64,000 nt of DNA from Terrimonas ferruginea DSM 30193 (GTDB lineage Bacteria > Bacteroidota > Bacteroidia > Chitinophagales > Chitinophagaceae), in the NCBI RefSeq assembly GCF_000425585.1, contig NZ_KE384401.1, positions 1 through 64,000 on the forward strand, in the 5' to 3' direction. Made by a program: the position numbers and the translations under genes. Below, one piece after another: positions 18,336 through 27,521 of this stretch; position 1 is the first letter of the stretch; each line of letters opens with the position of its first letter. The notes beneath the pieces were generated by a model. The model saw nothing but the letters and a program-made list of their open reading frames with translations. It did not search any database and was not told the origin of the DNA.

Positions 18336-20176
18336 AAAGACGCGGCGGCAAGGTATCTCCAGTCATAATTGCCGGGATCGTGGGCAGCCGTTGCTATAAC
18401 CGGCTTGTGGAGAACAGATGACCGCAGGATTTTTTCTTTAACGAGTGTATTTTTTGCTTCGTGGATGAGTGCTGTCATGGAAGGCGCGCTCATCCATTTT
18501 TTTTGCGGAGGTTCAAAGCCCGTTTTGTCTTTGCGCCAGGTAATAGACTCCGGCAAAATATCTTTCATCGACTCGCGAAGCAACCATTTGCTCCACCCTT
18601 TCCTGATCTTGAAATCCGAAGGCAGCATGAACAAAAACTCTGCAAGTTCATGACTTAAAAAAGGCAATCTCACCTCAATGCCATGCGCCATGCTGTTACG
18701 GTCTGCATAGCGCAACAACTCTTCGAGGCCATTGGTAAAAGCATTAAAATGCAAAGCCCCGTTCAGCGTGAAGATCTCCGGCGTGGTGTAATAAGCTTCC
18801 TGGCTTTGCAGTTTTACAAATTCGCGCGTGAGGTCTTTTTGTTTCAATGCGTGTAATAAGTATTGTTGTTCTAACAGCACAGCAGCTATATCGGGGAATA
18901 AAGCAGCAACAATATTGCGGAAGCCGAAAGGCTCGGTGATGCCTTTTTCCCTTGCAGCATTCAATTCTCCACTCCGCCACAATTTTCTTTTGCGGAAAAG
19001 TTCCTGCCAGTACCATTTATAATAACGGGGATAACCGGCGAGCAATTCGTCGGCGCCTTGTCCATCGATCAATACTTTGGTCTCATGCTGAGCGGCCAAT
19101 CCATATACGCTGAATTGCGCAAAAATGCTTGACGAGCCGAATGGTTCTTCCTGATGATAACAAAGCCGTTCCCATTCACGCTCCAGCGATTCGGCATCGG
19201 GTGTAATGGTTTGATGAGCGAGTCCGAATTGATGACAGACCTGTTGCGCATGCGCCGATTCGTCACGCTCGAACCCCGGAAATGTAGCGGTGAAAGCCGT
19301 GAGCCCGGGATAATTTTCTGCATGAATAAGCGCGGCGATAGTGGAACTATCGAGTCCGCCACTCAGCGAAGTGCCGATTCGCACATCACTTCGAAGCCGT
19401 CTGTTTACGGATTGGCGAAGCAATTGATCAAATTTCTCCAATGCATGGTGGTCGCTGATCTTTTGCTGCTCATTGCTGTCGATCTCCCAATATTTTTCAA
19501 TAACCGGTTCGGCAGAACCTGGTTTATAGTACAGGCAACTGGCGGCGGGTAATTTGCGGATATTGGTATAAAATGTTTCCCCGGGATCGGCGGGATTGCC
19601 CGTATACCCGATGGTGAGGAAGTTGAAAAGCATTTTGCGGTTGTGGTCGCGCGGAACACCGGCCGCCCAGAGAGCTTTCATTTCGGAGGCGAATAAAAAA
19701 TTTCCGTTATGAAAATGATAGAAGAAAGGTTTTTCTCCGAAGCGGTCGCGCGCGGCAAAAAGCTCCTGTAGTTCGCCGTCCCAGATAGCGAAGGCAAACA
19801 TGCCATCGAAATGATCGACGCAGGCGGCGCCGTATTCCTGGTAAGCGGCGAGGATCACTTCGGTGTCGGATTGCGTGGTAAAGTGATGGCCTTTTTGTAA
19901 AAGTGTTTGGCGGATTTCTTTATAATTATAGATTTCGCCGTTGTAAACAATCACGAGGTCCTTTGCTTCATCCTCGCGGCGTTGCATGGGTTGCGCGGCG
20001 GCGGCGCTGAGGTCGATGATGGCCAGTCTGCGGTGGCCGAGCAGCACGCTTCGGTCGGCGTTCTGCCAATGACTTTCTCCGTCGGGACCGCGATGCGCAA
20101 TGGCTTTCGTCATGCGTTGCAGTTGCTCCAGCGAATAATGGCCAGGGGAAGAAAGTATGCCGGCAATTCCACACAT
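18320..20176 (-). CDS. asnB: Asparagine synthase (glutamine-hydrolysing)
   Basis: A 618-residue AsnB-type enzyme that makes asparagine from aspartate, glutamine and ATP. The N-terminal glutaminase begins MCGIAGI with the nucleophile Cys2, followed by RGPDGESHW and VIVYNGEIYNYKEIR. The C-terminal synthetase has the PP-loop SLSGGLDSSTIAAL and the conserved EVRLPFLSHELAEF. The Met at 20176 is fixed because Cys2 must become the N-terminal residue. Members of this family also act in cell-surface polysaccharide clusters, but no such cluster is visible. Confidence 0.93.
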   Translation of the reverse strand: MCGIAGILSSPGHYSLEQLQRMTKAIAHRGPDGESHWQNADRSVLLGHRRLAIIDLSAAAAQPMQRREDEAKDLVIVYNGEIYNYKEIRQTLLQKGHHFTTQSDTEVILAAYQEYGAACVDHFDGMFAFAIWDGELQELFAARDRFGEKPFFYHFHNGNFLFASEMKALWAAGVPRDHNRKMLFNFLTIGYTGNPADPGETFYTNIRKLPAASCLYYKPGSAEPVIEKYWEIDSNEQQKISDHHALEKFDQLLRQSVNRRLRSDVRIGTSLSGGLDSSTIAALIHAENYPGLTAFTATFPGFERDESAHAQQVCHQFGLAHQTITPDAESLEREWERLCYHQEEPFGSSSIFAQFSVYGLAAQHETKVLIDGQGADELLAGYPRYYKWYWQELFRKRKLWRSGELNAAREKGITEPFGFRNIVAALFPDIAAVLLEQQYLLHALKQKDLTREFVKLQSQEAYYTTPEIFTLNGALHFNAFTNGLEELLRYADRNSMAHGIEVRLPFLSHELAEFLFMLPSDFKIRKGWSKWLLRESMKDILPESITWRKDKTGFEPPQKKWMSAPSMTALIHEAKNTLVKEKILRSSVLHKPVIATAAHDPGNYDWRYLAAASFISQK

Positions 20177-20194
20177 ACATAAAAGTAAAAATTA

Positions 20195-20280
20195 AAACGT
20201 GAATAGTGAATAGTGAATTGTGAATGGATGAATCAGCGAACGGGGTATTCGCGGTTCGTATGTGCACGAGCCATGGTACG
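20195..20280. repeat. GTGAATA-type array and degenerate GGTTCGT palindrome
   Basis: GTGAATAGTGAATAGTGAAT (about 20200-20228) is a 7-base array. It is followed at about 20253-20272 by a degenerate copy of the 20-base palindrome core found at 36140 and 49802 (four differences). It lies upstream of asnB. Confidence 0.5.
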
Positions 20281-20283
20281 AAG

Positions 20284-20317
20284 ACAAAAAAAAGCCGCAT
20301 CGTTCAGATGCGGCTTT
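20284..20317 (-). terminator. Rho-independent terminator of typA
   Basis: An 11-base stem (AAAGCCGCATC at 20291-20301 with GATGCGGCTTT at 20307-20317) with a 5-base loop. On the minus strand it is followed by a run of T. It lies about 50 bases after the typA stop codon, on the side and strand expected for that gene. Confidence 0.85.
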
Positions 20318-20367
20318 CATATTCAGAAGTAATACTTACTACTTAAAACTTACCACTTATAACTTCC

Positions 20368-22179
20368 TTACAGCGCTTCGGCACCCATTCTCTTTGCTTG
20401 TTTGGAACGCTCATTTTCATCGAGGATTACTTTACGCATCCGGATGAAATTGGGCGTTACTTCGATGCACTCGTCCTGCTGGATATACTCCATGCATTCT
20501 TCGAGGGTCATGAGCGTTTTGGGGGCGATGTTGGTAGCATCATCACTACCGCTTGCACGGTGGTTGGTGAGCTTTTTCGCTTCCGTAGCATTTACGATCA
20601 GGTCACCGGGTTTGATGTTCTCGGCAATGATCTGGCCTACATAAACCTCTTCACCCGGATCTACGAAGAACGTACCACGGTCTTGCAGTTTATCGATCGA
20701 GTAACCGGTTGTTTTATCTGTATTCTTGGAAACCAATACACCGTTGTTGCGTCCGGGGATAGGGCCTTTCCAGGGCTTGTATTCGCTGAAGCGGTGGGCC
20801 ATTACGGCTTCGCCGGTTGTGGCGGTGAGCATTTGTGTACGCAGACCGATGAGACCGCGTGAAGGGATGTCGAACTCCAGGTGTTGCATTTCACCTTTTG
20901 TTTCCATCACCAGCATTTCGCCTTTTTTGCGGCTTACGAGGTCGATTACTTTGGAAGCAAATTCCTGTGGAACGTCTACTACCAGGTTCTCGTATGGTTC
21001 ACATTTTTTACCGTCGATCTCTTTGATGATCACCTGTGGCTGACCTACAGTGAGTTCATAACCTTCGCGGCGCATGGTTTCGATCAATACGCCGAGGTGA
21101 AGGATACCGCGGCCGTATACCACCAGGCTATCGCCTTCTTCACTGTCTACCACACGCAGGGCGAGGTTTTTCTCGGTTTCCTTCATCAGGCGGTCACGCA
21201 GGTGGCGGGAAGTAACGAACTTACCGTCTCTGCCGAAGAATGGAGAGTTGTTTACGGAGAACAACATGTTCATCGTTGGCTCGTCCACACTGATTACGGG
21301 TAATGCTTCAGGATTTTCCGCATCGGCGATGGTATCACCGATGTTGAAGTCTTCAATACCTACAACGGCACAAAGATCTCCTGACAATACTTCTGATACT
21401 TTTTTCTTACCCATGCCTTCGAATACATACAGTTCTCTTACACGCGTTTTGCGGATAGAGCCGTCTGTCTGCATCAGGGAGATAGGCTGACCTTCTTTGA
21501 TGGAACCGCGGCTTACTTTACCTACGGCGATACGGCCGAGGAAAGAAGAATAGTCGAGGGAAGTGATCTGCAATTGCAGGTTACCTTCCTGTACTTTGGG
21601 AGCGGGTACATATTTCAGGATGCCGTCGAGAAGCGGGTTGATATTGTCGATCTGGGTCAGCGAATCGTTGAACCAGCCGTTTTTACCGGAACCATAATAA
21701 GTAGGGAAATCCAGCTGTTCTTCCGTAGCGTCGAGGTTGAAGAACAGTTCGAAAACTGCGTCATGTACTTCGTCGGGACGGCAGTTGGGCTTGTCCACTT
21801 TATTGATAATTACAATAGGTTTCAGGTTGAGCTGCAAAGCTTTTTGCAGTACGAAGCGTGTTTGAGGCATGGGGCCTTCAAACGCATCGACGAGCAGGCA
21901 AACACCATCGGCCATTTTCAATACACGTTCTACCTCACCACCAAAGTCGGCGTGACCAGGGGTGTCGATAACGTTAATTTTTACGCCGTTGTAGGTAACC
22001 GCTGCGTTTTTACTGAAAATGGTGATGCCACGTTCCCTTTCCAGGTCGTTGTTATCCATGATCAGCTCTCCGGTGTCCTGGTTGTCGCGGAATACCTTCG
22101 TCGCGTGCAGGATTTTGTCAACCAGGGTGGTTTTGCCGTGGTCAACGTGGGCAATAATTGCTATGTTTCTGATTTCCAT
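20368..22179 (-). CDS. typA: Translational GTPase TypA/BipA
   Basis: A 603-residue ribosome-binding GTPase involved in ribosome assembly and stress or cold adaptation. The G1 motif AHVDHGKTT is at residues 10-18. DTPGHADF (G3) and NKVDKPNC (G4) follow, then the EF-G-like domains and the TypA-specific C-terminus (EYKPWKGPIPGRNNGVLVS, NHRASGSDDA). The length is normal. A consensus promoter lies upstream at 22245-22275 and a terminator downstream, so it is probably monocistronic. Confidence 0.96.
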   Translation of the reverse strand: MEIRNIAIIAHVDHGKTTLVDKILHATKVFRDNQDTGELIMDNNDLERERGITIFSKNAAVTYNGVKINVIDTPGHADFGGEVERVLKMADGVCLLVDAFEGPMPQTRFVLQKALQLNLKPIVIINKVDKPNCRPDEVHDAVFELFFNLDATEEQLDFPTYYGSGKNGWFNDSLTQIDNINPLLDGILKYVPAPKVQEGNLQLQITSLDYSSFLGRIAVGKVSRGSIKEGQPISLMQTDGSIRKTRVRELYVFEGMGKKKVSEVLSGDLCAVVGIEDFNIGDTIADAENPEALPVISVDEPTMNMLFSVNNSPFFGRDGKFVTSRHLRDRLMKETEKNLALRVVDSEEGDSLVVYGRGILHLGVLIETMRREGYELTVGQPQVIIKEIDGKKCEPYENLVVDVPQEFASKVIDLVSRKKGEMLVMETKGEMQHLEFDIPSRGLIGLRTQMLTATTGEAVMAHRFSEYKPWKGPIPGRNNGVLVSKNTDKTTGYSIDKLQDRGTFFVDPGEEVYVGQIIAENIKPGDLIVNATEAKKLTNHRASGSDDATNIAPKTLMTLEECMEYIQQDECIEVTPNFIRMRKVILDENERSKQAKRMGAEAL

Positions 22180-22588
22180 AATGTTGTGCTTATCTGGCCG
22201 GGGTTTACCGGGTTAGCGGCGGGGCCTGTCTGCTTTTCGAGCGGCAAAGGTACATCAATTAAGTGGGGGCGACAAGTGAAAAGATCGTTATTACTGTATG
22301 GTGGCGGCTTTCAGCGCATTGCGCCTAAGGCGCAATGGGTTATAAGTTGTAAGTATTAAGTTATAAGTCTGAAACAGCCTGTTTGATAACAACGGATCGC
22401 CATACATTATTTATCGACCAGCCTTTACGTAGACGACTGCTTAACTAGTACTTAAAACTTATAACTTATTACTTATTACCGGCTGTTTAATAACTTTATA
22501 ACACAACTTTTCTTCCACAAACCTGCCAAAGGGTATAATTCTTGGACACAGTATATTCTCACATTCTCACGCAAAAAACTAATCCACT
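22180..22588. other. Divergent typA / oxidoreductase intergenic region
   Basis: This gap of about 400 bases holds the typA promoter (22245-22275), a perfect 9-base hairpin (CATTGCGCC at 22317-22325 with GGCGCAATG at 22329-22337) and two AAGTTAT-type arrays. The arrays are at about 22338-22369 and, in the opposite orientation, 22441-22481. Between the arrays is a short unique stretch. I see no gene. Confidence 0.65.
22245..22275 (-). promoter_or_regulatory. Bacteroidota-type promoter of typA
   Basis: On the minus strand, TTG (22275-22273), 20 bases, then TACCTTTG (22252-22245). This fits the -33 TTG/TTTG and -7 TAnnTTTG consensus of the Bacteroidota primary sigma factor. The -7 box is 65 bases before the ATG. 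Confidence 0.7.
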
Positions 22589-23989
22589 ATGTCTTCGTAC
22601 CGATGGTCGCGCCGAAACATACTGAAAGCATTGGGTATTACAGTCGGAGGAACTTTTTTTCCGTTTTCGCTGTGGGGGAAAAATGAAACCGGTGAACCGC
22701 TGATCCTTCCCAACGACAAACGCCACAAAACGCTGGCCCGGCCGGTTACCGCTATCACACTTGGCGCCGGCGCCCGCGGAAACGTCTATGGTGATTACGG
22801 ACTCGAATTTCCCGATCAACTCGATATCGTCGGCGTTGCCGAGCCCATCCCACTCCGCAACGAACGCTATGCACGCAAACATAAAATTTCCAACGATAAG
22901 CGTTTCAAAACCTGGGAAGATGTATTCAAACAACCCAAGTTTGCCGACGCTGTCATTATTTCCACACCCGATCAGTTGCACTACGGCCCCTGCATGGCCG
23001 CGTTGAAAATGGGTTATGATATTTTATTGGAGAAACCCATTTCTCCGTCAGAACAGGAATGCCGCGATATTCTCGAACTCGCCCACAAGACCAATCGTAT
23101 TGTAGCTGTTTGTCATGTGTTGCGCTATGCGCCTTATTTCGTTAAACTCCGCGATCTGATGCAAAGCGGTGCCATCGGCGATATTGTAAGCCTGCAGCAT
23201 TTCGAGCCGATCGAACATACACATATGGCGCACTCCTACGTGCGTGGCAACTGGCATAACAGCAAACAAACAACGCCCATCATCCTGGCAAAATCCTGTC
23301 ACGACCTCGATATCATCAAATGGATGCTGGGTACGGATTCCAAACGCATCCAGGCTTTTGGCTCGCTGAAGTGGTTTAAAAAATCGAATGCTCCCGAAGG
23401 CAGCACCGAACGCTGCACCGATGGCTGTGCCGTGGAAGGCAGTTGCCCTTATTCAGCGCTTAAAATTTATCACCGCAAACGTCACCGCACCTACGTATTC
23501 GATTTACCCGAAGACAAGTCCAAACAAGGCGACGCCATTCTCGATTATCTGCGCACAACGGACTATGGCCGTTGCGTGTACCGCATGGACAACGATCAAT
23601 GCGATCATTATACCACCAATATTCTTTTTGATAAAGAAGTAACGGCCACCTTCAATATGGAAGCCTTTACGCCGTGGGGCGGACGACGCACACGCGTAAT
23701 GGGTAGCCAGGGCTATATCGAAGGCGATATGGATCAGTTCACCGTTTGGGATTTCCGTACAGACAAATCCAAAAAATACGAGAGCAAAGTACTCGATGTA
23801 GAGAACTATAAAAATGAAGGCCACGGCGGTGGCGACTGGCGGCTGGTTGCTGATTGGATCCAGGCTGTATCGCAACAAAATGCCAGCCTGCTCACTTCTA
23901 CCATCGATGCATCCATCGAAAGCCATATTATGTGTTTCATGGCAGAAGAAAGCCGGTTCAACAACCGCGTCATGGAAATCAAGATGTAA
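22589..23989 (+). CDS. Gfo/Idh/MocA family oxidoreductase with Tat-like leader
   Basis: A 466-residue NAD(P)-dependent oxidoreductase of the Gfo/Idh/MocA family. The N-terminus (SRRNILKALG, then a hydrophobic run) looks like a twin-arginine signal, so the enzyme may be exported already folded. The nucleotide-binding stretch is AITLGAGARGNVYGDYG, and EKPISPSEQECRDIL is the usual catalytic-lysine segment. Exported members of this family act on sugars or sugar chains in Bacteroidota. The cysteine-rich insert near residues 272-290 (RCTDGCAVEGSCPY) is unusual for the family core. It is convergent with a TonB-dependent receptor gene, 8 bases apart. Confidence 0.85.
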   Translation: MSSYRWSRRNILKALGITVGGTFFPFSLWGKNETGEPLILPNDKRHKTLARPVTAITLGAGARGNVYGDYGLEFPDQLDIVGVAEPIPLRNERYARKHKISNDKRFKTWEDVFKQPKFADAVIISTPDQLHYGPCMAALKMGYDILLEKPISPSEQECRDILELAHKTNRIVAVCHVLRYAPYFVKLRDLMQSGAIGDIVSLQHFEPIEHTHMAHSYVRGNWHNSKQTTPIILAKSCHDLDIIKWMLGTDSKRIQAFGSLKWFKKSNAPEGSTERCTDGCAVEGSCPYSALKIYHRKRHRTYVFDLPEDKSKQGDAILDYLRTTDYGRCVYRMDNDQCDHYTTNILFDKEVTATFNMEAFTPWGGRRTRVMGSQGYIEGDMDQFTVWDFRTDKSKKYESKVLDVENYKNEGHGGGDWRLVADWIQAVSQQNASLLTSTIDASIESHIMCFMAEESRFNNRVMEIKM

Positions 23990-23997
23990 GCAGCCGT

Positions 23998-25917
23998 TTA
24001 TTTTGCAAAAGCAAAACGGAGTCCTCCCAATACCCAGCGGCCCGGCATCGGCGCGCCCAGCAGATCGCTGTAAGAGCGGTCAAATAAATTATCCGCCTGC
24101 GCAAATGCCATCAGTTTATTTTGCCAAATCGCCCATGATACCTGCACATTCATTACAAAGTAATCGCGGGTGAGTTGTGCCTGGATGGCCGGTGCCTGCT
24201 GTACGGCCCGTTTTTTATACAGTCCGTTTACGCTCATACTAAAATGTCCCCATTGATACAGGGCCGAAAAGTTGGAAAGAAAACGTGCATGTGATGATAC
24301 ATACAAAGAAGAAGTGCCGTCGCTGCTCCGGCTATCGAGCCAGGTGATGCCTGCAGTCAATGAAAGCTGACGGCCCGGTCCGAATTTCTCCACGTATTGC
24401 AAATCCGCCTCAAAACCTGAAGTTTCTACCCGGGCAATATTGCGCGCCAAAGCATAGGTGCCGGTTGGTGACAGGTTTTCTTTGCGCGGCATATCGGCAT
24501 AAGCCGTGGTTACATAATCGATCAGCTGACGGTGATAGCGTTGGAAAAAAGTGGCGGAGAGTTTTAGTTTTTTATGGAAAAACCAATCAGCACCCGCTTC
24601 ATAACTCCAGGAGTGTTCAGCTTTCAGATCAGGGTTACCGATGCGGCCGCTGGCGACAAAAGGTTTTGCGTAGTTGTTGAAGCGTTCGGTGAAGTCTGCA
24701 TCGCGGATCGTCTTGCCACCACTTGCGCGCCATTGCCACGCACCCTGCCGCCAGGATGCGGTCAGTTGAGGAATCCATTCTGCATCGAGTCCTTCGATAA
24801 ATTCCGTACGCAGCGAGGGTTGTAGCGTAAAATGTTCGCCGATTTTCTGATTCAATGAAACAAATGGCGCGGCGAGGTACAGTGAATGTTTACCGCGGTC
24901 ATTGGAGTTGATCATTTTCTGCTGGTAATTAAAACCCGCCGTCAAGGCCCCCGAAGTATTGAGCTGATATTGGTACACCAATAAAGATTGGAAAAGTTTT
25001 GATTTACTCTGATTGGGGAGTGATGATGGATTGAAGCGGTATTCGTCTTCCAGTGTTTTATAACCTGCATCGAGCGATACGCGGGTTTTGTTACGCCGAT
25101 AACTCAGGCGTGCCTGGTGCCACCACGAACTGACTTTTTCATTGGCGGTGTCGGATAAAAAGGACGTATAAAAATTTTGCGCAGCAAAATCACGGCTGTC
25201 GAAGGCTCCGCGATAAGCAAGGCTCCAGTATGGATTGAAAAAATAAGCCGCGGATGCCGACACGGAGCGGTTGTGTACAAAGCCGGGTATTCCGCGTTGC
25301 GGAACGCCATCGGTATTATTGACGAGCAAGCCGCCGCCCAGTTGTAGTTTCCCACTGCGGTAAGTGCCGCCTGCGCTCACCTGGCTGAAACCATATTCAC
25401 CTCCGGCCACGCGCCCCGAAAAAGAAGCACTTGAAGGTTGTTGCTGACGTGCCGCAAAACTTTTGGTGATGATATGAATAACGCCGCCCACCGCATCGGC
25501 GCCATAGATAGCAGAAGAAGCACCTTTCAATACTTCCACCCGGTCGATCTCTGCGGGTGTAATAGGGATATAGCTGTTGAAATGTCCTGTATTCGGATCG
25601 TTGAGGCGCAATCCGTCGAGAATCACCAGTACCTGTTGAAAAGTACCGCCGCGTAAAACAAAATCGCTTTGTGCGCCGAGTGGTCCGCGTGCCTGCGTTT
25701 CAACGCCGGGCAGGTACCGCAGCAGGTCGTCGATGCTGTGAACGGGGAGACCGGCCATCTGATCGCCGCGGACGATACTGATATTGCGTCCTGTTTCAGA
25801 AGCGCGTTTTTCCGTCAGGGAAGAAGTGATGGTAACGCCATCGAGTTGTTCCTGTTCCTGGGCGCAAGCAACTGTGCTGAATAATATAAATGCGAATAGG
25901 GAAAATTTATGTTTCAT
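23998..25917 (-). CDS. TonB-dependent receptor, BtuB-like
   Basis: A 639-residue outer-membrane receptor. After the signal peptide, a plug domain is evident at about 25-150 (SIDDLLRYLPGVETQARGP, LRGGTFQQVLVILDGLRLND, VEVLKGASSAIYGADAVGGV), followed by a 22-strand-type barrel ending in the aromatic RFAFAK. Length and plug sequence fit the BtuB/cobalamin-receptor group, but no cobalamin riboswitch or btu gene is seen next to it, so the ligand is unproven. Confidence 0.88.
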   Translation of the reverse strand: MKHKFSLFAFILFSTVACAQEQEQLDGVTITSSLTEKRASETGRNISIVRGDQMAGLPVHSIDDLLRYLPGVETQARGPLGAQSDFVLRGGTFQQVLVILDGLRLNDPNTGHFNSYIPITPAEIDRVEVLKGASSAIYGADAVGGVIHIITKSFAARQQQPSSASFSGRVAGGEYGFSQVSAGGTYRSGKLQLGGGLLVNNTDGVPQRGIPGFVHNRSVSASAAYFFNPYWSLAYRGAFDSRDFAAQNFYTSFLSDTANEKVSSWWHQARLSYRRNKTRVSLDAGYKTLEDEYRFNPSSLPNQSKSKLFQSLLVYQYQLNTSGALTAGFNYQQKMINSNDRGKHSLYLAAPFVSLNQKIGEHFTLQPSLRTEFIEGLDAEWIPQLTASWRQGAWQWRASGGKTIRDADFTERFNNYAKPFVASGRIGNPDLKAEHSWSYEAGADWFFHKKLKLSATFFQRYHRQLIDYVTTAYADMPRKENLSPTGTYALARNIARVETSGFEADLQYVEKFGPGRQLSLTAGITWLDSRSSDGTSSLYVSSHARFLSNFSALYQWGHFSMSVNGLYKKRAVQQAPAIQAQLTRDYFVMNVQVSWAIWQNKLMAFAQADNLFDRSYSDLLGAPMPGRWVLGGLRFAFAK

Positions 25918-25954
25918 AGTGTGTTGTAAAAAATCGCGGCGAAGTTAAGAAAGG

Positions 25955-26035
25955 TTGGAAGTAATAAGTTTTAAGTTATATGTATCCTAACGACTTACTA
26001 CGTGAAACCGGGTCGTGTTTTCACGCAAAGGAAAT
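25955..26035. repeat. AAGTAAT array and CACGCAAAGG element
   Basis: GGAAGTAATAAGTTTTAAGT (about 25957-25977) is a 7-base array upstream of the BtuB-like gene. TTTCACGCAAAGG (about 26018-26030) is a short copy of the element seen at 1550, 34700 and 44910. Confidence 0.55.
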
Positions 26036-26039
26036 TGAC

Positions 26040-26510
26040 TTATTTACTGATTGACCTATTGCCCACGGCTTCGGGAGCCTCAGCCACCAGTGCCTCTTTT
26101 GACTTTTTACTTTTGAATTTTGACTTAAAAAGCTCCGCCGCCGGGTCCCAGAAATGTTTTTCGAAATCAACGATGCGGTCGTCTTTCACGATAACTCCTT
26201 CTTTTTTCAATAATTTTTCCATGGCATCGGGCGGGGAAAAATGATGCTTGCCGCTGAGAATACCCAGGCGGTTCACCACGCGGTGTGCGGGCACTTTGGG
26301 TCTTACCTTGCCGGCGCCATTCATGGCCCAGCCGACCATGCGGGCCGACAAACCGCTGCCGAGTGCTTTTGCAATGGCGCCATAGGAGGTTACGCGGCCT
26401 TTGGGAATCTGGCGCGCCACTTCATATACAAGCGTAAAGAAATTATCATCCGCCTTGCCGGATGGACGCACCGCTTTGGGTTGTGCTTTTTTCTTTTTGG
26501 AGGTTGCCAT
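26040..26510 (-). CDS. Alkyltransferase-like protein (MGMT family, no active-site cysteine)
   Basis: A 156-residue protein of the O6-alkylguanine-DNA alkyltransferase fold. The usual PCHRV active site reads PAHRV here (A75 in the cysteine position), so it cannot transfer an alkyl group. Such ATL proteins bind alkylated guanine and flag it for nucleotide-excision repair. The DNA-binding helix (GAIAKALGSGLSARMVGWAMN) is intact. The family usually ends near the FWDP motif (residues 120-123). Here about 30 further residues follow, of which 128-139 are lysine-rich and encoded by a copy of the TTTTGACTTTTTAC array. The gene lies 12 bases after the DUF5522 gene. Confidence 0.88.
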   Translation of the reverse strand: MATSKKKKAQPKAVRPSGKADDNFFTLVYEVARQIPKGRVTSYGAIAKALGSGLSARMVGWAMNGAGKVRPKVPAHRVVNRLGILSGKHHFSPPDAMEKLLKKEGVIVKDDRIVDFEKHFWDPAAELFKSKFKSKKSKEALVAEAPEAVGNRSISK

Positions 26511-26522
26511 AAGCGGATGTGT

Positions 26523-26732
26523 TTATTCTTCGGTGGCGTTTTTATCCGGATTTCCTTTTGCCCGTTGTTCGAGCAGATAGCTGCGTCGCGGTTCGGGTAC
26601 GCTTTCGTATCCGTAGGGGCAATGAAGGCAACCTTTCCCGCAGCAATAGCCGCGTTCGAGATGATATCGTTCGGTGAGGACGAATAATCCTTCCTCATTG
26701 ATATAATAATGGACACCTTCAATCCAATCCAT
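26523..26732 (-). CDS. DUF5522 small cysteine-rich protein
   Basis: A 69-residue protein with the DUF5522 pattern: a cluster ERGYCCGKGCLHCPYGYE carrying four cysteines that probably bind a metal. Function is unknown. It overlaps the end of trmB by 14 bases and precedes the alkyltransferase-like gene by 12, so trmB, this gene and the repair-type gene probably form one operon. Confidence 0.85.
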   Translation of the reverse strand: MDWIEGVHYYINEEGLFVLTERYHLERGYCCGKGCLHCPYGYESVPEPRRSYLLEQRAKGNPDKNATEE

Positions 26733-27426
26733 CTGCCATTACGGTTTGTTTAAGCACCGCATCCTGTTCGAGACCGGCCAGTGTTTCGGGTAAAGAAAAA
26801 CACAGGTAATGTATGCGGCTGCTTCCTGCTATATCCAGTCCTTCATAGTGGGTGCGGATGGAAAGTTCAGGATGATCGGGTGCCTGCTCGCGTACATGAT
26901 CGAAATCGGTGTGAACGGTGCAATTGTATTGTGCGATCACGAGTTTGGTGAACTTATACAGATCGGGGCTGTCGGTTTTCAAATTGATGCGTCCGCCGGG
27001 TTTCAGGAATTGCTGATAAAGGCGCAGAAACTTCGGATGGGTGAGTCTTTTGCGCATCTTTCCGTTCCGCAACTGCGGATCGGGGAAAGTGATCCAGATT
27101 TCTTCTACTTCGCCGGGTGCAAAATATTGCGCGATCTGATCAATTTGCGTACGCAGGAAAGCAACGTTGGGCAATGGTTCCTGCAATGCTTTGCGGGCAC
27201 CCACCCAGATGCGATTGCCTTTCTGGTCCACACCAATAAAATTGCGACCGGGGTAAAGTCTCCCCAAACCAACCGCATATTCGCCCTTGCCGCATGCCAG
27301 CTCGAGCACAATGGGGTGCGGATTTTTAAAGAAAGCCTGCCATTGACCGGGCATATTCTCCGGGTACTGCAACACATTGGAAAACGTCTCCAGATCTGCA
27401 AACCGGGCCAGTTTATTTTGCGCCAT
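26719..27426 (-). CDS. trmB: tRNA (guanine-N7-)-methyltransferase
   Basis: A 235-residue SAM-dependent methyltransferase that modifies G46 of tRNA. The SAM site (VLELACGKGEYAVGLG) is followed by NFIGVDQKGNRIWVGARKAL and the conserved ITFPDPQLRNGKMRKRLTHPKFL. The ATG at 27426 (MAQNKLARF) is the family start; an upstream in-frame extension of 30 residues is not conserved in character. TAACTTTG stands just upstream as a possible -7 box. Confidence 0.93.
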   Translation of the reverse strand: MAQNKLARFADLETFSNVLQYPENMPGQWQAFFKNPHPIVLELACGKGEYAVGLGRLYPGRNFIGVDQKGNRIWVGARKALQEPLPNVAFLRTQIDQIAQYFAPGEVEEIWITFPDPQLRNGKMRKRLTHPKFLRLYQQFLKPGGRINLKTDSPDLYKFTKLVIAQYNCTVHTDFDHVREQAPDHPELSIRTHYEGLDIAGSSRIHYLCFSLPETLAGLEQDAVLKQTVMADGLD

Positions 27427-27521
27427 AAGCCGCAAAGTTAGCAGAAGCCCGGCAAAGAGGAGGACATGGAAGATAGTATGGCACTTTCTTTGAATAAGTA
27501 AGGTAAATAAAACCAAACAAC

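Noticed and set aside
20230-20260. A further GGGTA half-site upstream of asnB (and single ones near 22530 and 56385)
   Set aside because: None has a TACCC partner at six bases or a -7 box at 23 bases, so they are not counted as members of the caspase operator set.
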